Position numbers and translations under genes: made by a program
In this document: in pieces, positions 26,117 through 37,656 of the stretch
How the letters are laid out: each line of letters starts with the position of its first letter
Numbering within the stretch: position 1 is the stretch's first letter
Assembly: GCF_000213175.1 (NCBI RefSeq)
Contig: NW_009799099.1
Span: 3,763,674 to 3,827,673, forward strand
DNA: 64,000 nucleotides
DNA from: Neurospora tetrasperma FGSC 2508
Taxonomy: Eukaryota; Ascomycota; Sordariomycetes; Sordariales; Sordariaceae
Direction of reading: 5' to 3'
Notes under the pieces: model-generated
The model's input: only the letters and a program-made list of their open reading frames with translations
Told to the model about the DNA's origin: nothing
Databases searched by the model: none

Positions 26117-26365
26117 TATAAATAAAGGGTAGATAGTAGATATAATTATATATAATTATATAAAGGAGAAAGGAAGAGAAGTATACAACCGAATATTTAG
26201 AAGACTAGCCTTATAAGGGTAACTACTAGCGGGTCTGCGGACCCACGGTAGGTAGCGCTCTAACTAATTAGCTACTGGCAATATAGTGCCGGTAGCGATA
26301 ATAGCAATAGTAGTCTCAAAAGCTACTGTACGCTAGCACAAGGCACATAGGCTAACCCTGTGATA
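26117..26365 (-). repeat. LTR (right) of retrotransposon copy 1
   Basis: 249 bp partner of the left LTR; given the minus orientation it is the 5' LTR. It is less A+T-rich than its partner over the central portion. Confidence 0.9.
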
Positions 26366-27680
26366 TAGGAGTTACTTTTGTAAAAATTATTAAATAGATA
26401 TTAATTCTATTAGTAAAGACTTTATTGCCCGCTAAATTACTATTCAACTATTGAATAGAGACGACCGTAACTATTATTTAGAATTAGGGACTAAGAATCC
26501 CTTTATCTAGCCAATTAATAGTCGCGCTCCTAAAGGGTTAAATTATAAATAGATTAATAATGCGGATAGGATCTTAGCTACTTGGAAGGCAGTTATTTAC
26601 TCTAATATAGAAAAGGGATTCTATAAATAATAGAGGGTAGTATTGAGAGAGTTCCCCAAATAAAAAGGTACAATTATTATATCTATCTATTATTATTTAT
26701 ATAATTATTAATATTTCTTTTTACAATTATAATTAACTACCTCCTCTTTGTTTACCTCCTATTAAGATATAAGTTCGCCTATTTTGCTATTAGATTATAT
26801 TGTAATTTTAGTATAAAGGTATCCTCCCGTATAGGGGGTGCCTATAGTATATTAAAAGTACTACTCAAAAACCGCTACATTAATTTAAACCAGCTGCTGG
26901 GAGTTATTATAGAAACCCTCAAATAGTTAAAAGAGAATTTTATTATTAATTATACGTACTAGATTTTAAAAGATGTAGCGAAGTATAAGTATATTGCGCT
27001 GGTAGACTTGAAGTTTATAATTAATTTTGCTACCCTCAAATTATTTTAAAAGTAGGCTCAATTGGCTAGTAATAATATTAAACTATAGATAGGGCAACGT
27101 AATATAATGGATCTAAAAGCAAAATACTCTACTTACTTTACAAGGTAGTACGGATTACCCTACTAGTACACGTTATTCGATATTGTAAGGCTCAATAGTA
27201 TTATACTTTAAAGTCTAGTCGATAAGTATTAGTTATTTAAACTAAATATAATAAGTAACTATTTCTATTAATTTATTTACTTACCTTATTAACCATACTT
27301 TTATAATTATTATTTACAGACTAGCTAGTATTATATAATGAGAGAGACCCCCTCCTAATTATTATAAATTGGTAGAAGGCTCGCAATGGTACCTAGCTTA
27401 TACCCTCCCTCCTTTGAACTACCTTATTAAGTATTAAATATAATCTATTTTATAACGCCCTCCCTAAGGCTTTAATATAGCCTCTTCCTAAGAAGAAGAG
27501 GATAACGAAGGTATTACTAGCTAATTAAAGGGAGTAGGAAGCTAAAGTGGTAGTAGAGAGTACAAGGTTGGAAATAGAGAGATTAAAAGTACAATTCTAA
27601 GAATTAAGGGAGTTATAGCAAAGAGAGGCACAGCTGGAGGTACGGCTGCGGGAGCTCTCAAGTTAATAATAATAAATTCG
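26366..27680 (+). pseudogene. MULE transposase, C-terminal half with SWIM zinc finger and coiled coil (RIP-degraded)
   Basis: Coding resemblance resumes after the LTR element. At about 26,830-26,900 a block reading GAYSVLK...NRYINLNQLLG matches the MULE region SRAEGAHSxLK that carries the last acidic residue. At about 27,145-27,190 the sequence YGLPY-YTLFDIVR corresponds to the SWIM finger GLPCRHTL, with Cys/Arg codons altered by C-to-T changes. At 27,553-27,665 a charged heptad stretch (TRLEIERLKVQF...LREL) looks like a coiled coil. Many stops interrupt it. The order matches the N-terminal half, so both belong to one gene split by the 7.1-kb insertion. Confidence 0.83.
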
Positions 27681-28026
27681 ACCGCCGCCGCTATTATTAG
27701 TATACTATAGGTATTAATACTAGTAATACTACTAGCCGACGGCTATACTCCCTCCCTTATAGTTATATTTAAATCCGTACCAGCCGCCACCGTTTGGCTA
27801 ACAGTAGTCTCAATAGTTGTATTAGTTCTCCCAGTCAAACCAACAATATTAATACTAGTAAATTTGTAATTATATTAGTATAAATATAAATTCTACAATT
27901 TTAGTATATTTACGTAAATTAGTATCTCAGAAAGCCTCAGCTGTGTAAATCCCTGTGCAATTTTGGTGTAGATGTTGCACATATGTCATTTTGCTGGAAA
28001 TTTAGCGGGCGGGAACATGGGTGTAT

Positions 28027-28089
28027 CATTGGCCAGGCGGCCCCCACACCGCCGAAATATCTGGGCACACAGTCGATTTATCCGGGTCT
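28027..28089 (-). repeat. MULE right terminal inverted repeat
   Basis: 63 bases, exact reverse complement of 17650-17712. Confidence 0.95.
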
Positions 28090-28097
28090 CGGTAGAA
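28090..28097. repeat. Target-site duplication, right copy (CGGTAGAA)
   Basis: Directly abuts the right terminal inverted repeat and equals the octamer at 17642-17649. Confidence 0.93.
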
Positions 28098-28728
28098 CGG
28101 CAGTGAACGCCTCGCCCCACCGCGCGGACATCTTACCATGTGGGTCCCGCACCCGCACGACCCGAACCTCAAAGCCGTTGTGGAGCAAGTGTTTCAGAGA
28201 GCCCTCAAGGTGCCCATCGGTTCGGAAAAGAAGAATCAAATACACAAAAACCATCATCACACTCTGAGCCCGACCATTGTTGCCCGAGGCCATTGTGTTG
28301 TTTTGATCTATGTTCATTTTGTGTCCAATGCCTGGCAAGTAATATCTACTCGTACCCACGCCTTGCCCATGCTTGCAATGCCGTCCGTTGATGACATAAC
28401 AGAACTTCTAGGACTTTTAGGAGTATAATAACGATAGCAACGAGTGCACCGCAAAGATGCCCGACTACGGGACTTCCTGAAGACGAAAGACCGCTTACAC
28501 CCACAGCTGCTCAACAGACGCCAGTGTATAAGCCACCTCTTTCCCTTCTCAGCAAAACAAAGAAGGTTATTGCAAGCGCCGCCGCCCAAATGCCTGCCTG
28601 CTGAGCAATGTAATGTGTACACTCTGGCCGCACCGCGCACAGCCTATCCAGATAGAAACTTGGTCGGTAGTAGCTTGGGCAGAAAACAGCAAGCACTTTC
28701 AAAAACCCTAGCACTATCCATATTACAC
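28098..28728. other. Spacer between the MULE and the deubiquitinase 3' end
   Basis: About 0.63 kb of ordinary composition. A minus-strand frame (28359-28078) has a hydrophobic stretch (VMMVFVYLILLF) but runs into the transposon terminus before its stop, and I find no family resemblance or splice structure. No supported gene. Confidence 0.4.
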
Positions 28729-31700
28729 TTATCCCTTGAGGAACAAGTCACCACCGCCATTTCGCGCCGACCTTGACCGATCAACGTGGTCCAGGCCAAG
28801 GTAGTCTTCTTTTTCGGCCTTCTCATACAGGATGTCGTCTATGCAGCAAACGAGTTAGTCATGACATTGGGAAAATGATATCGGTAGGTGCCACAAACCG
28901 TCTTGGAGATAGATGGGTCGTGAGAACTGAGCCCTCCTAACCACAGCGAACTTGATCTTCTCGAAGCTCTTGCCCTTGATTCCCAATCTCTTTTCGAGCC
29001 GCTTCTTCGTCTCCGAAAATGGCTCGCCCTGTGATGACCATTTGGTTAGATCTCAAAGCGTTCAAAAGGCGATGAATGTGAAATTACCTCTTTGATCAAG
29101 AATCTGAACGACATGCCGTGAGCCCTGCTCGGTTCGTTTTGGAAGTGGAAGACGGTAATATACTGGTTAGGATCAGTAACACCAATCTCCTCCTCGGGTT
29201 TCCGTTCAGCCACAACGGTGGTGTACTCGTTAATAGAGATAACAGGATAGTTTCTGTCGAGATCTCTGTACCACTTGTTGTTGCTGACTTCATATACCCG
29301 GATTTGGCCGGCCTCCTCCTCGCTAGGAATCTTGGCCTTCTTGACCAACGTCTCGATCAGGTCCTCAACCACACCACTCTTCGTTACAAGAAGATCGTAT
29401 TGGTCCTACTGTAGCGTTAGTAACGTAAGCAGCCACCAATGTTACCAAGCGACTCACCTCTTTTGTGATGCCCTCGCTGAGCCAAGTGACCTTGAGGCTC
29501 TTCTTGGTGTCTAGCTCGGCAAGACTAATGTCGAGAACTTCGTAGTAAAGTGCGTCTGATAGTTGATTGAGGTTCATCTGCCCGTATCCCGGCGGGGTAA
29601 GGATCCTCTCTACCGTTTGGTTGGATAGCTTCTTGACTGCCGTCCTGGGATTGCCATTTGCACCATTGATGGTATAGAACCGAATATGAGTAGGCTCGAC
29701 ACCTATGTGCTCTCCAACCTTCTCCGATAGTTTGTCATAGCTCATCTTGGAACTCAAGACAAGCTCGAACTGTGGGTACTGCTGAACATCAGCTTTTTGG
29801 GGGTGAGGGCAGAATCTTACGACCTTGCGGTGGTACAAGAAGTCGTAATACTCCCTAGCATCCGTCAGCTTGTCCGATGATTTAGCGTGTTCAGAAGGCT
29901 TGCTCTCGCCAAGACCAAGTCTTGACTTGTGCACATGGGTTCGCTGGAAGCAGATGATGTCTCCGTCCTGCAACTCCTCGGTCTTAAGAGTTTCCTTGCC
30001 TCGTAGCGGTTCCACCATCGTTGGCTTGATCTCCTCCCACAGCTGAATCTTCTCTCCACTGGGAACTTTTTCGCCCCAGCCCATTTTCTTCAGAATCACA
30101 GGGACCAGATCCTCGACCTTCTTGTCCAACCTCACGTAGACATGCCCAACGCCCCTCAATGTTTGGCTCTCCACGTCAAACCATTTTAGGAACAACAAGA
30201 TGTTATCCTTCACAATCGCGCCATTAGCTTGTGCCTGATGTGATGGCCAGATGGGTTCACCGTCCGCGTTGACCTCCTCAGCCACTTCTGCCCACACACG
30301 TAAAGACTCATCCCGTTGGGCAGTAGCTTTGGAGTAGGTTTCCTCCACTGTAAGCGCAAGATCCATGATAGGAACGTCCGGGCGAACTGTCTTGTTCTGG
30401 CGATTCACCATTATCCACAACCGGACCCGTTTAGGATCTTGTCCAAGGTCTGCTGCAATTTTAGCGACCAACTGCTCCATGGTATCCTGGCGAAGAACAC
30501 GATAGTAAATCGGTGCCCCGGGATCTTGGTCAGGAGTCGTGTCGAAGTAGGTCAGATCGGTACCGCCGTGCTCCTGGAACGTCGCTTCGGTGACGACCTT
30601 TACCCCTATATACAGGTGTTGTTCCTCCCTCTCCTTGCGTCGGGCTTCACGAGCAGCCAGCTCCTCTGCGAATCTGTTGCGGAGATGTGGAGGTGTGTCC
30701 TCTTCGGTAACCTGGGTAAGGATCTGGTCGATTCGGGACTTGCGGATATACACGAGCATGTAAGCGCTATTGGGTCGCATGATTGGTGTCTTCTTTTGAG
30801 GTAAAGTCCTAATTTGTCCATTCGGCAACCGGAAAGGACCGCCAAAGTTGTCTTCCAGGACCTCAAGCTTCCTGGCCTTGGTGACTTTGTCATCGTCGTA
30901 CTTGTACCAATTTCCGTCCTTGGTGGGCTTCAGGAAAGCGTAATAGTGGCCGGTGTTAAGGTCCCCACTGTGTACCAGCACACCATGAAGCTCGTATTCC
31001 CAAGGTTCCGATCGGTCGGCGTCTTTCTCGAGGAAGGGAGCGGCATCGAACTCCTCGGGAAACTCGTAGCGGGCATTGATCTTCATCATCGTGTCGCGCT
31101 GAATGTCGTATTCGAAGCGTTTCAACTGCAAATGCAGAACATCGGGAAAGCTCTGGAAGATGACGCCCTTGTTGGCATCCTGAAGTTTGTACTCGTCGCC
31201 AGCATAGTACTGGTTTTCACCGTCCAATTTTTCCACCTGGATGTAGTCCTGGAAACTCTCCAGCAGATTCTTATTGCCGCTGACGTTAAGTTGGACATCC
31301 CAGAAATCTTCAACTCGACTGGATTCGTACGGAACGTTGATGCAGGAGATGAAGGTTTTGATCTTGCCGCTGAACATCTGTGCCAGGGCTTTCTCGTGTG
31401 GTGTGCCCTTCATCTTCTCCTCCATGCGTTCCATCAATTTCCGCGAGAGCTCCTGGACGTCTTGCTGTTCAAAAATATGACGAGTCTCCCATCCAAAAGA
31501 CTTGGTAAGCTCACTGGTAGCCACGGCAGTATTTGATGTTTGCAACTGATAAAAGAGTCGTTGTAGAGTATAGGCGCTGTTCATCATGCTCTCGTCTTGC
31601 TCGGTAGGAATTTGGTAGATAATCTGCAAGCCAGTCAGCATGCGGGCGGGAAACAGAGCAAAAAGGAACAAGATGTTGATCTCTTTACCTTGCGGAAAGC

Positions 31701-32672
31701 ATTGGTGAAATAGAGCGACTGTAAGAGTGAGTTCAAATAGCAAGTGGCGCCCTGGTTTTTGAGACCGACGTAGCCTGTCTCCTGCTTCGAATCGTAGTTG
31801 TTGAAGTTGTGCCACAAAACTCCTGTTTCATCCTCGACAATCCTGACGTAGGCGCTAATGTTGACGCTTTCATTTTCGCCGAGAGGACGGCTTGAACCGT
31901 CATAAGGCTGACTGAACAGCCTCCGGAGTTCCAGAAACCGTGTAAAACCCCAATCGCTCTCTTCCTTGGTGAAACGGTGATGGGCGGAATGGTGGTGAAA
32001 GACGGAAGGGTCGTTAGGATTCCATAGCACGAGCGCAAACTGAACGCAGCAGCTCCATTTTTCGGGCATCTCGTCCGCTTCGAAGCCGTGTTCCAGGTAT
32101 ATCGAGCACTGGTCAACATTATTGCCATATGGGAAAAGAAGAATCCGCCTTTTGAACAATATTAGTATCCTTAGCAGACGTAAAGAAACCACCGAGGAAT
32201 ACTGACCATGGGAAGCCACCAGCATGGAAGATGGGACCATGCTCCTTCTTGTTTAGGTTGCGCCAACCCTTGATCTCCCACGTGTGAACCTGGTCCTCAA
32301 GGATTGGGGGTTCGTCGATTAGGGCTGGAAGGACGTGCTCTTTCATGGCTTTGTCTAAAACAGCGTCAGTTGCAGAGCCCCGAGGAGGAAGGAAGTTGTG
32401 TTGTTGTTGTTGTTTTTATCCAACTCACAGTCAGTGGCAAGGACAGGAGCCTCCTTCTCGTCAGCCTCCGGGGTGATGATTGCGACCTCGTCATTATCGA
32501 CGCCGTTTGGTTCGACAATGTGTTCCTCGGGTGTATCGACCAACATGGCGTTGGGCGAGGGGGCTTGGGGGTTTTGGTCATCCTTGGTGCGGATAGGCAG
32601 ATTAGCAACCCGGTCGTCAGATGGCGGGGATGGCGAGGGAGTCAGAAGAGCGCGGTTGGTGGGGTTGCCCAT
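28729..32672 (-). CDS. Ubiquitin-specific protease of the USP7/Ubp15 type (MATH + USP + HUBL domains)
   Basis: Cysteine protease that removes ubiquitin from proteins. Seven exons (32672-32429, 32354-32207, 32148-31689, 31623-29458, 29405-29088, 29028-28899, 28838-28729) give 1191 residues, close to the usual length of the family. An acidic, disordered N-terminus precedes a MATH/TRAF domain (about 80-215: HTWEIKGWR...GGFPW). The USP domain has the Cys box [13 protein letters not shown] (Cys ~263) and the His box [14 protein letters not shown] (His ~502). The C-terminal half shows the ubiquitin-like HUBL repeats, including CFQRTH and the segment before YLGLDH, which is typical of USP7. All introns have GT donors with good context except GTTTGT before the last exon. 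The exon-5 acceptor must be CAGTAG, skipping a nearer CAG, because the nearer one would place a stop in frame. Confidence 0.93.
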
Positions 32673-35083
32673 GTTGAACACCGAGAGGCAAGTAGAGGCA
32701 AACAACAGAGAGGAATGATATAACTAGACAGGCAACGGCTCGCGGGAGGATCGGGTGCATGGGAAAGGTAGATAGATGTTGAGCTCGACTTGCTTCCCGA
32801 GCTGTTGAGGAAGATGGAGGGGAAACAAAAGGTGCGCGCGGGTGACGGTAATGGTGCTTCTGGTGCAGCTGAGTGCATCAAAGACAGAGCACTCACCATA
32901 ATGCCAGTGGGCTACAGCGAGTAGCTGCAGAGGTCAGAGTTGCAGGAAGTTGCGGATCGCGCCGGCGACAACGGGCGTACTGAAGGGACGACTGTCGACG
33001 CAACGTGGACTAAGCCTCGCTCCTTCCAAGCAGTGAGCTGCGTGGCCCGGTGTATGCTCCTTCCCGTCTCTTTCAAGGAAACCTGGTATGTGCTGCGACT
33101 TTTGGCAGGCGATGCGGAGTCTTCGGGGAGGTTTGGGTCGGGCGGAGGATACTCTCGAAAGAATGAATGACTGACTGACTAAGAGCGCAAGTCGTCAGCA
33201 GGCCGGAGAGGAGATCGGTCGTGGTGAGGAAAGCAAGTGGAAAGAGGATGGGAAGAGGAAATAAAGGTTGGCGATATGGAGCAGCGCAGGCAGGCGCAGG
33301 TAGATCCTAGGTGATGCTAGACTGTGGTGGACTGTAATGGTGAGTCTTGGCCTTGCGTTGGTGGATGCAGCCAGAGGTCATGCAGCGACGGGAGTGGCAG
33401 TGAGGAACAAGGTGAAGAAGGTGGAAGTGTAGTGATTGGAGGTCACGGTTTCTTTCTTTCTTGTCTTGTCGAAATGGGTTTCTTCGATAGGTTCCGTCGC
33501 CCGCCGCGGTTGCCCGGCCGCGCGCTCAGTTGTTGAATGGCAGCAAAGTATATGGAATGTTACTACCTACACGCAAGGTAACGGACATGTTGTTGACCTA
33601 CAGACTTCTACAGTTCGTTTCTTCAGTCAGATGCAGTCCATGTACCTCTAGACATGGAGTTTAACATCCTGGCAAAACCGCGGTATCTGTGATCTCTTAT
33701 AGAGCACTTCCTCTTAACAATCTACCAGGCACAATCGATATTTTGAATTCATAGTGCTGAATTCAAAAGGTATTGTGGCCAGACTCCTTCGGTCACAGCA
33801 ACTCCCTCTGTTCGACATTCATTGGGATCACAGTATTGTGGCTGTTGGTCTGGGCTGGATCACCCCGCGCCCGCGTAGGCGAGTTTCTGTGATGTTAGTA
33901 TCAGGTCAGGCTGCTTGTTAGCCAAGCCCTCACAACCTATCGCAAGCTGTGCTAAGCAGCCAGCTAATTTGTTAGTGCATAACATGCTCACTAGCCGCCG
34001 CTTCTAGCAAACTCGAAGCTCCCAAACTTGAATGACGTGAGAGATACCCAACCTGGTTCGTGGCCTGGATCTCTTCCTCCAGCTAACAGCTGCTGATGTG
34101 TTCAATGGGTACTCCATCAACACTTTTGACTGAGACCGGGCCAGAGGATATTCAGGTGTTATGGTGACAGGAGTATCGCGACCTACCCTCAGTCAAAGCA
34201 CCGATCTGTTTGCATGCGCTTTCTCGACTAAACAAACCATTATTCGCCCGAATTTTGCGTTCTTATTTACACAGTACTTAGACGATTCATTAGTGACGTA
34301 AGTATTGCCGGTTGATTGTCCAGTACGAATCTGTTCTCAGTGTTTCAAGGTGGCCAAGAACACAACAACCTGAAGCTCTTCAGCTTCGCGCCAGAGCTGT
34401 GATAATAGACCTAACTGCCCATCTACCATATAATTCGGAGCTTAACATCTGGGCAACAACACTTCCATGTGTCTTGGGAATTTGAGGTCATCAGCACCTC
34501 CATTTCAGTTGACTGGATTCACCGGCTACCGTTTTTTTCACGTCCGTCGTTCGAATGACGTCCGATCAACTCAGTCGGCAAAGGCCGAGTGTGGGGTCGA
34601 GTGGGAGCAACTGTTCCCTTCGCATCCGTCATGCATGCAGTGCGAGGACGTCCATCCAGTACTTGGACATATTGAACGAGGTAACTGCCCTAACGACGGG
34701 AAAATCTGGCTTAACATACCCAAGTATTTTGACACAAATAGACGCCAATCTACCGTGGCTCCGTGGCTACTACATTACATGAGGTGTCACCGAGTGTTCG
34801 TAAACCAAAAGCATATGATATGATTTGGGCCACGGCAACCTAAAAAAGCTCCAAGCCCCTGACCCTCATCCCGCGCCCCCCTAACGTAAACACTAAACCA
34901 AGCTCGTGATAACCAGCGGGGCCCAGGCATTCTACACTAGTGGAGAGGTGCATCTGGCTCCGATTATCGCTCTCCAACCCTGACACAACACGACCTCTAG
35001 CCTGATAATCTTGCGACAACCCGACTCCAAGTTCCTTTTCCCTCTCTTCACCAAATTACTCTGTTTCGCATGGCACCGACGGT
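32673..35083. other. Long intergenic region between the deubiquitinase and the mitochondrial kinase
   Basis: About 2.4 kb between divergent starts. The first few hundred bases past 32672 are the deubiquitinase leader and promoter; the last few hundred before 35084 serve the kinase. The middle has an EcoRI-like inverted word (TTGAATTCATAGTGCTGAATTCAA) near 33,750. The open frame 34467-34823 plus shows no family signal. No RNA gene recognised. Confidence 0.45.
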
Positions 35084-36839
35084 ATGCCGTGCTTCTTGCT
35101 GCAAAATGCGAAAGCGCCCGTCCGGCTGATGTGCACGGCGGGAGACCTGGGCATGGTGGCGCGGAGAGAAACAAGCCGAGGACAGCTCCTCCTCAAGTGG
35201 GCGATGACTCGGAGCTGCACGAGCTCTACTTCAGTCGCAACTCCAAGACTATCAGCAACACCAAGGGCACGAACGATATCTCCAACCCCTCAGACTCGAT
35301 GTACACATAGCCAGCACAGTCCGAAATGGCGCCCGGTGTCTGTTCTAGACGAGTATGCGGATTTCCTGTCCTTGCCTTGACATCACATGCACCAGGAGCC
35401 CACGCTTACAATGTGTTCTCTTCACTTACAGATGGGTCGCAAAGGAAGCTCGACCGATCAGTTTGCGCCAATTGATGGTCTTTGGCCGTTCCTTGACCGA
35501 GTCGAGGTTGATTAGCTCTGCCAACTATGTGCGAACAGAGCTTCCGACGAGGTAAGCTCCAGACGGACTCTCCAACATCGAGACTACCAGAGTTACAGCA
35601 TCTGACTATGTATGCGACAACTCGGACAGAATTGCCCACCGCATCCGCGACATGCAACGGCTCCCCTACGTAGTAGTAACCAACCCACACATGAACGAAG
35701 TCTACGATCTCTACTACTCCGCTTTCGACACCTTCCGCAAGGTCCCCGAAATCAAAACGCTCGAAGACAACGACGCCCTATGCGCCACCATCCGCTCCAA
35801 CCTCAAAGCGCACCTGACCGTGATCCCCAAGCTAGCCATGGGCATACTGGAGTCAGCCGGACTCATGGACGCCAAAGAGCTAGACAAGTTCATGAACACA
35901 ATTCTCCGTTCTCGCATCTCGCGCCGCGTCATCGCCGAGCAGCACTTGGCTCTAACCGACACCTTCCACGCGCCTTGGTTCTCCCCCGGCGCCAAGCTTT
36001 CGGAATCCGAGTTCATCGGCGAAGTCTTTTTGAAGTGCGTCGCCAAGGATGTCGTCGAAAGATGCGGCCAGGCCATCCGCGACATTGCGCAGCACGCATA
36101 CGGGCCCGACGTGGCGATCCCCGAGATCAAAATCGACGGACACCTGGAGGCCAATTTCCCTTATATCCTCAGCCATCTCGAGTACATCATCGGCGAGCTA
36201 CTCCGTAATTCGGTGCAGGCCGTGGTGGAGAAACACCAGCGTTACAAGGAGAAGGTAGCGGCAGCGGGAGGGAAGATCGACGAGATTGGCCCGCCGCCTG
36301 CGATCGAGGTGACAATTTGCGAAAGCCAGCAACACGTCATCATTCGCATCTCGGACCAAGGTGGCGGCATTCAGCAGGACGTCCTGCCGTACTTGTGGTC
36401 CTTTAGCAAAGGGCCCGCGAGTCAGCAGCTGCTGACGAATCTGGAACAGGTGCCCAAGATGGCGGCGACGATGCAGGAGCTCAAGGTCGAGGGTACTACT
36501 TCTAGCGAAGCTGGGACAACGGTGGGCAAATTGCAACAACAGCGGCAGGAACAGCAACAGCAACAGCAACAAAAACAACAGATCAAAGGCATTCACAACG
36601 GGAACAACTTCCCCGGCGACCCGGGCTACTGCAATTCGTTGGCAACGCTGACAAGCCGCCCGCCGAACCTACGCCTGGGCATGGGGTTGCCTTTGAGCAG
36701 GGTGTACGCTGAGTACTGGGCTGGTAGCCTGGCGCTGCATAGTCTGGAAGGGTATGGGGTGGATGCGTTCTTGCAGATCTCGAAGCTGGGGAACAAGAAT
36801 GAGCAGCTGACGACGCGGGCGACAATGGATGCCGTTTAG
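35084..36839 (+). CDS. Mitochondrial protein kinase of the pyruvate-dehydrogenase-kinase / BCKD-kinase family
   Basis: GHKL-fold Ser kinase that phosphorylates and inactivates a 2-oxo-acid dehydrogenase complex in the matrix. Exons 35084-35352, 35432-35551 and 35630-36839 give 532 residues. The N-terminal ~85 residues are Arg/Ser/Thr-rich with almost no acids, fitting a presequence. The family core starts at VLDEWVAKEARPISLRQ. The ATP site has the N box ELLRNSVQAVVE (about 318-329), G1 DQGGGI (about 372) and G2 GMGLPLS (about 479). The lid between G1 and G2 is expanded and holds a glutamine run (about 432-447). The end, LGNKNEQLTTRATMDAV, is conserved in fungal homologues I recall. The first exon is the weak point: another frame across 35200-35245 reads GDDSELHELYF, which resembles what I remember from homologues. 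Confidence 0.87.
36531..36583 (+). repeat. CAA/CAG trinucleotide tract coding for glutamine
   Basis: A run of CAA, CAG and AAA codons within the kinase ATP-lid region, read directly in frame. Confidence 0.85.
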
Positions 36840-37656
36840 AGGATATCCAATGAAGTGCAAGTGAGATGGGTGGAATGGGAGGAGGAGGGAATTATACCCA
36901 GTAATCATTACTTGAATGGTTCGGTTCAGAAGAGCATAGGAAGGGCATCACAGTGACCTGGTGTAACGGATAGATTATTCACGCGTGTGCTAAGTCGGGC
37001 TTGGTGTACGGAGCAACCTCTTGTATTTTTCACGCAATATCGTTAACTGGGCATGATATGGAAATAGCAACTTACTTTAGTAGCACAAGCTGTGCTCAGC
37101 TCAGTGACCGTTGTCAACTCTCAATTTGAAGCACTACAGTCATAAAGTCAAGGCTTGTACTCAAAAGTGGTAGCCTTTCTCATTATTTGGTATCATTGAA
37201 AGGGGGGGTTGCTATCAGAATTACATCGTAGCTAAGACGGACAGAAAAAAAAAAAAAACTGGCGTGATGGGGTAAAGTTAAGTGTAAAGGGTGTGGTAAA
37301 ATGTCAGTTGCCGCTCGAAATCTTCCAAATATCTGTAACTTTTTATCCCCATCTCCTGGGCCTCCCTGCGCGATTCGGGCTATGCAGAAAGGGTCTGTGG
37401 AAGATGAGGGAAACCCGGGCAAGTGTATAAAAACATGAGGAGCCTCCCCTTCTATAACAAGCCTCGATTGATGACCGCGCCATCCTACCAAACCGCAGCA
37501 TATCCATGAACATCGTCTTTCAAGGTATGTAAGTCGCCCAGCTCGTCTTCACGTAAACATGTCGAAAAAAATCGAGGCGCAGGTACATTAATGCTCGATA
37601 GAACGGGAGACGGTGGTCACCCTTGTAGAGGATACCGCAAAAGTCGTGATAACCGC
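36840..37656. other. Convergent intergenic region of the kinase and septin genes
   Basis: About 0.8 kb with the 3' flanks of both genes and an A13 run at 37,246-37,258. No gene seen. Confidence 0.5.

Larger units (their letters stand above)
19287..26365 (-). mobile_element. Ty3/gypsy-type LTR retrotransposon, copy 1 (fossil), inserted in the MULE
   Basis: Full-length in outline, 7,079 bp, with two 249-bp LTRs. It is oriented on the minus strand: a purine-rich tract abuts the left LTR on its inner side, gag-like remains lie near the right LTR (about 24.7-25.9 kb) and reverse-transcriptase remains lie at about 22.2 kb (INNILIYL-type box). The interior is very A+T-rich and heavily broken, with many stops throughout; it cannot be active. 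It is colinear with copy 2 at 49,451-56,580. No clear matching 5-bp target duplication is seen at its ends. It is younger than the MULE it sits in. Confidence 0.9.
17650..28089 (+). mobile_element. Mutator-like (MULE) DNA transposon, interrupted by an LTR retrotransposon
   Basis: The span is 10,440 bp, of which about 3.36 kb belongs to the MULE itself and 7,079 bp to the LTR element within it. Three lines of evidence agree: 63-bp identical inverted ends beginning AGACCCGGATAAATCGACTG, a flanking 8-bp target duplication, and interior remains of a MULE transposase on the plus strand in the right order (first-Asp motif, then SWIM finger). The interior is A+T-rich with many stops, as expected after RIP, while the outermost ~100 bp at each end are ordinary G+C-containing DNA. 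The element is not able to encode its transposase now. It separates the Tim22 promoter from the deubiquitinase 3' end. Confidence 0.93.

Noticed and set aside
17650-28089. One large TIR element of the Polinton/Maverick type
   Set aside because: Although it is 10 kb with inverted ends, 7.1 kb is a separable LTR element, the rest encodes a MULE transposase, and the target duplication is 8 bp rather than 6.
28078-28359. 93-codon minus-strand frame with a hydrophobic stretch beside the MULE
   Set aside because: Its end lies in the transposon's terminal repeat, so it depends on the insertion. I see no homologue or convincing start context.
34467-34823. 118-codon open frame on the plus strand upstream of the kinase
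   Set aside because: No family resemblance and no supporting splice or composition signal. Frames this long occur by chance in this base composition.
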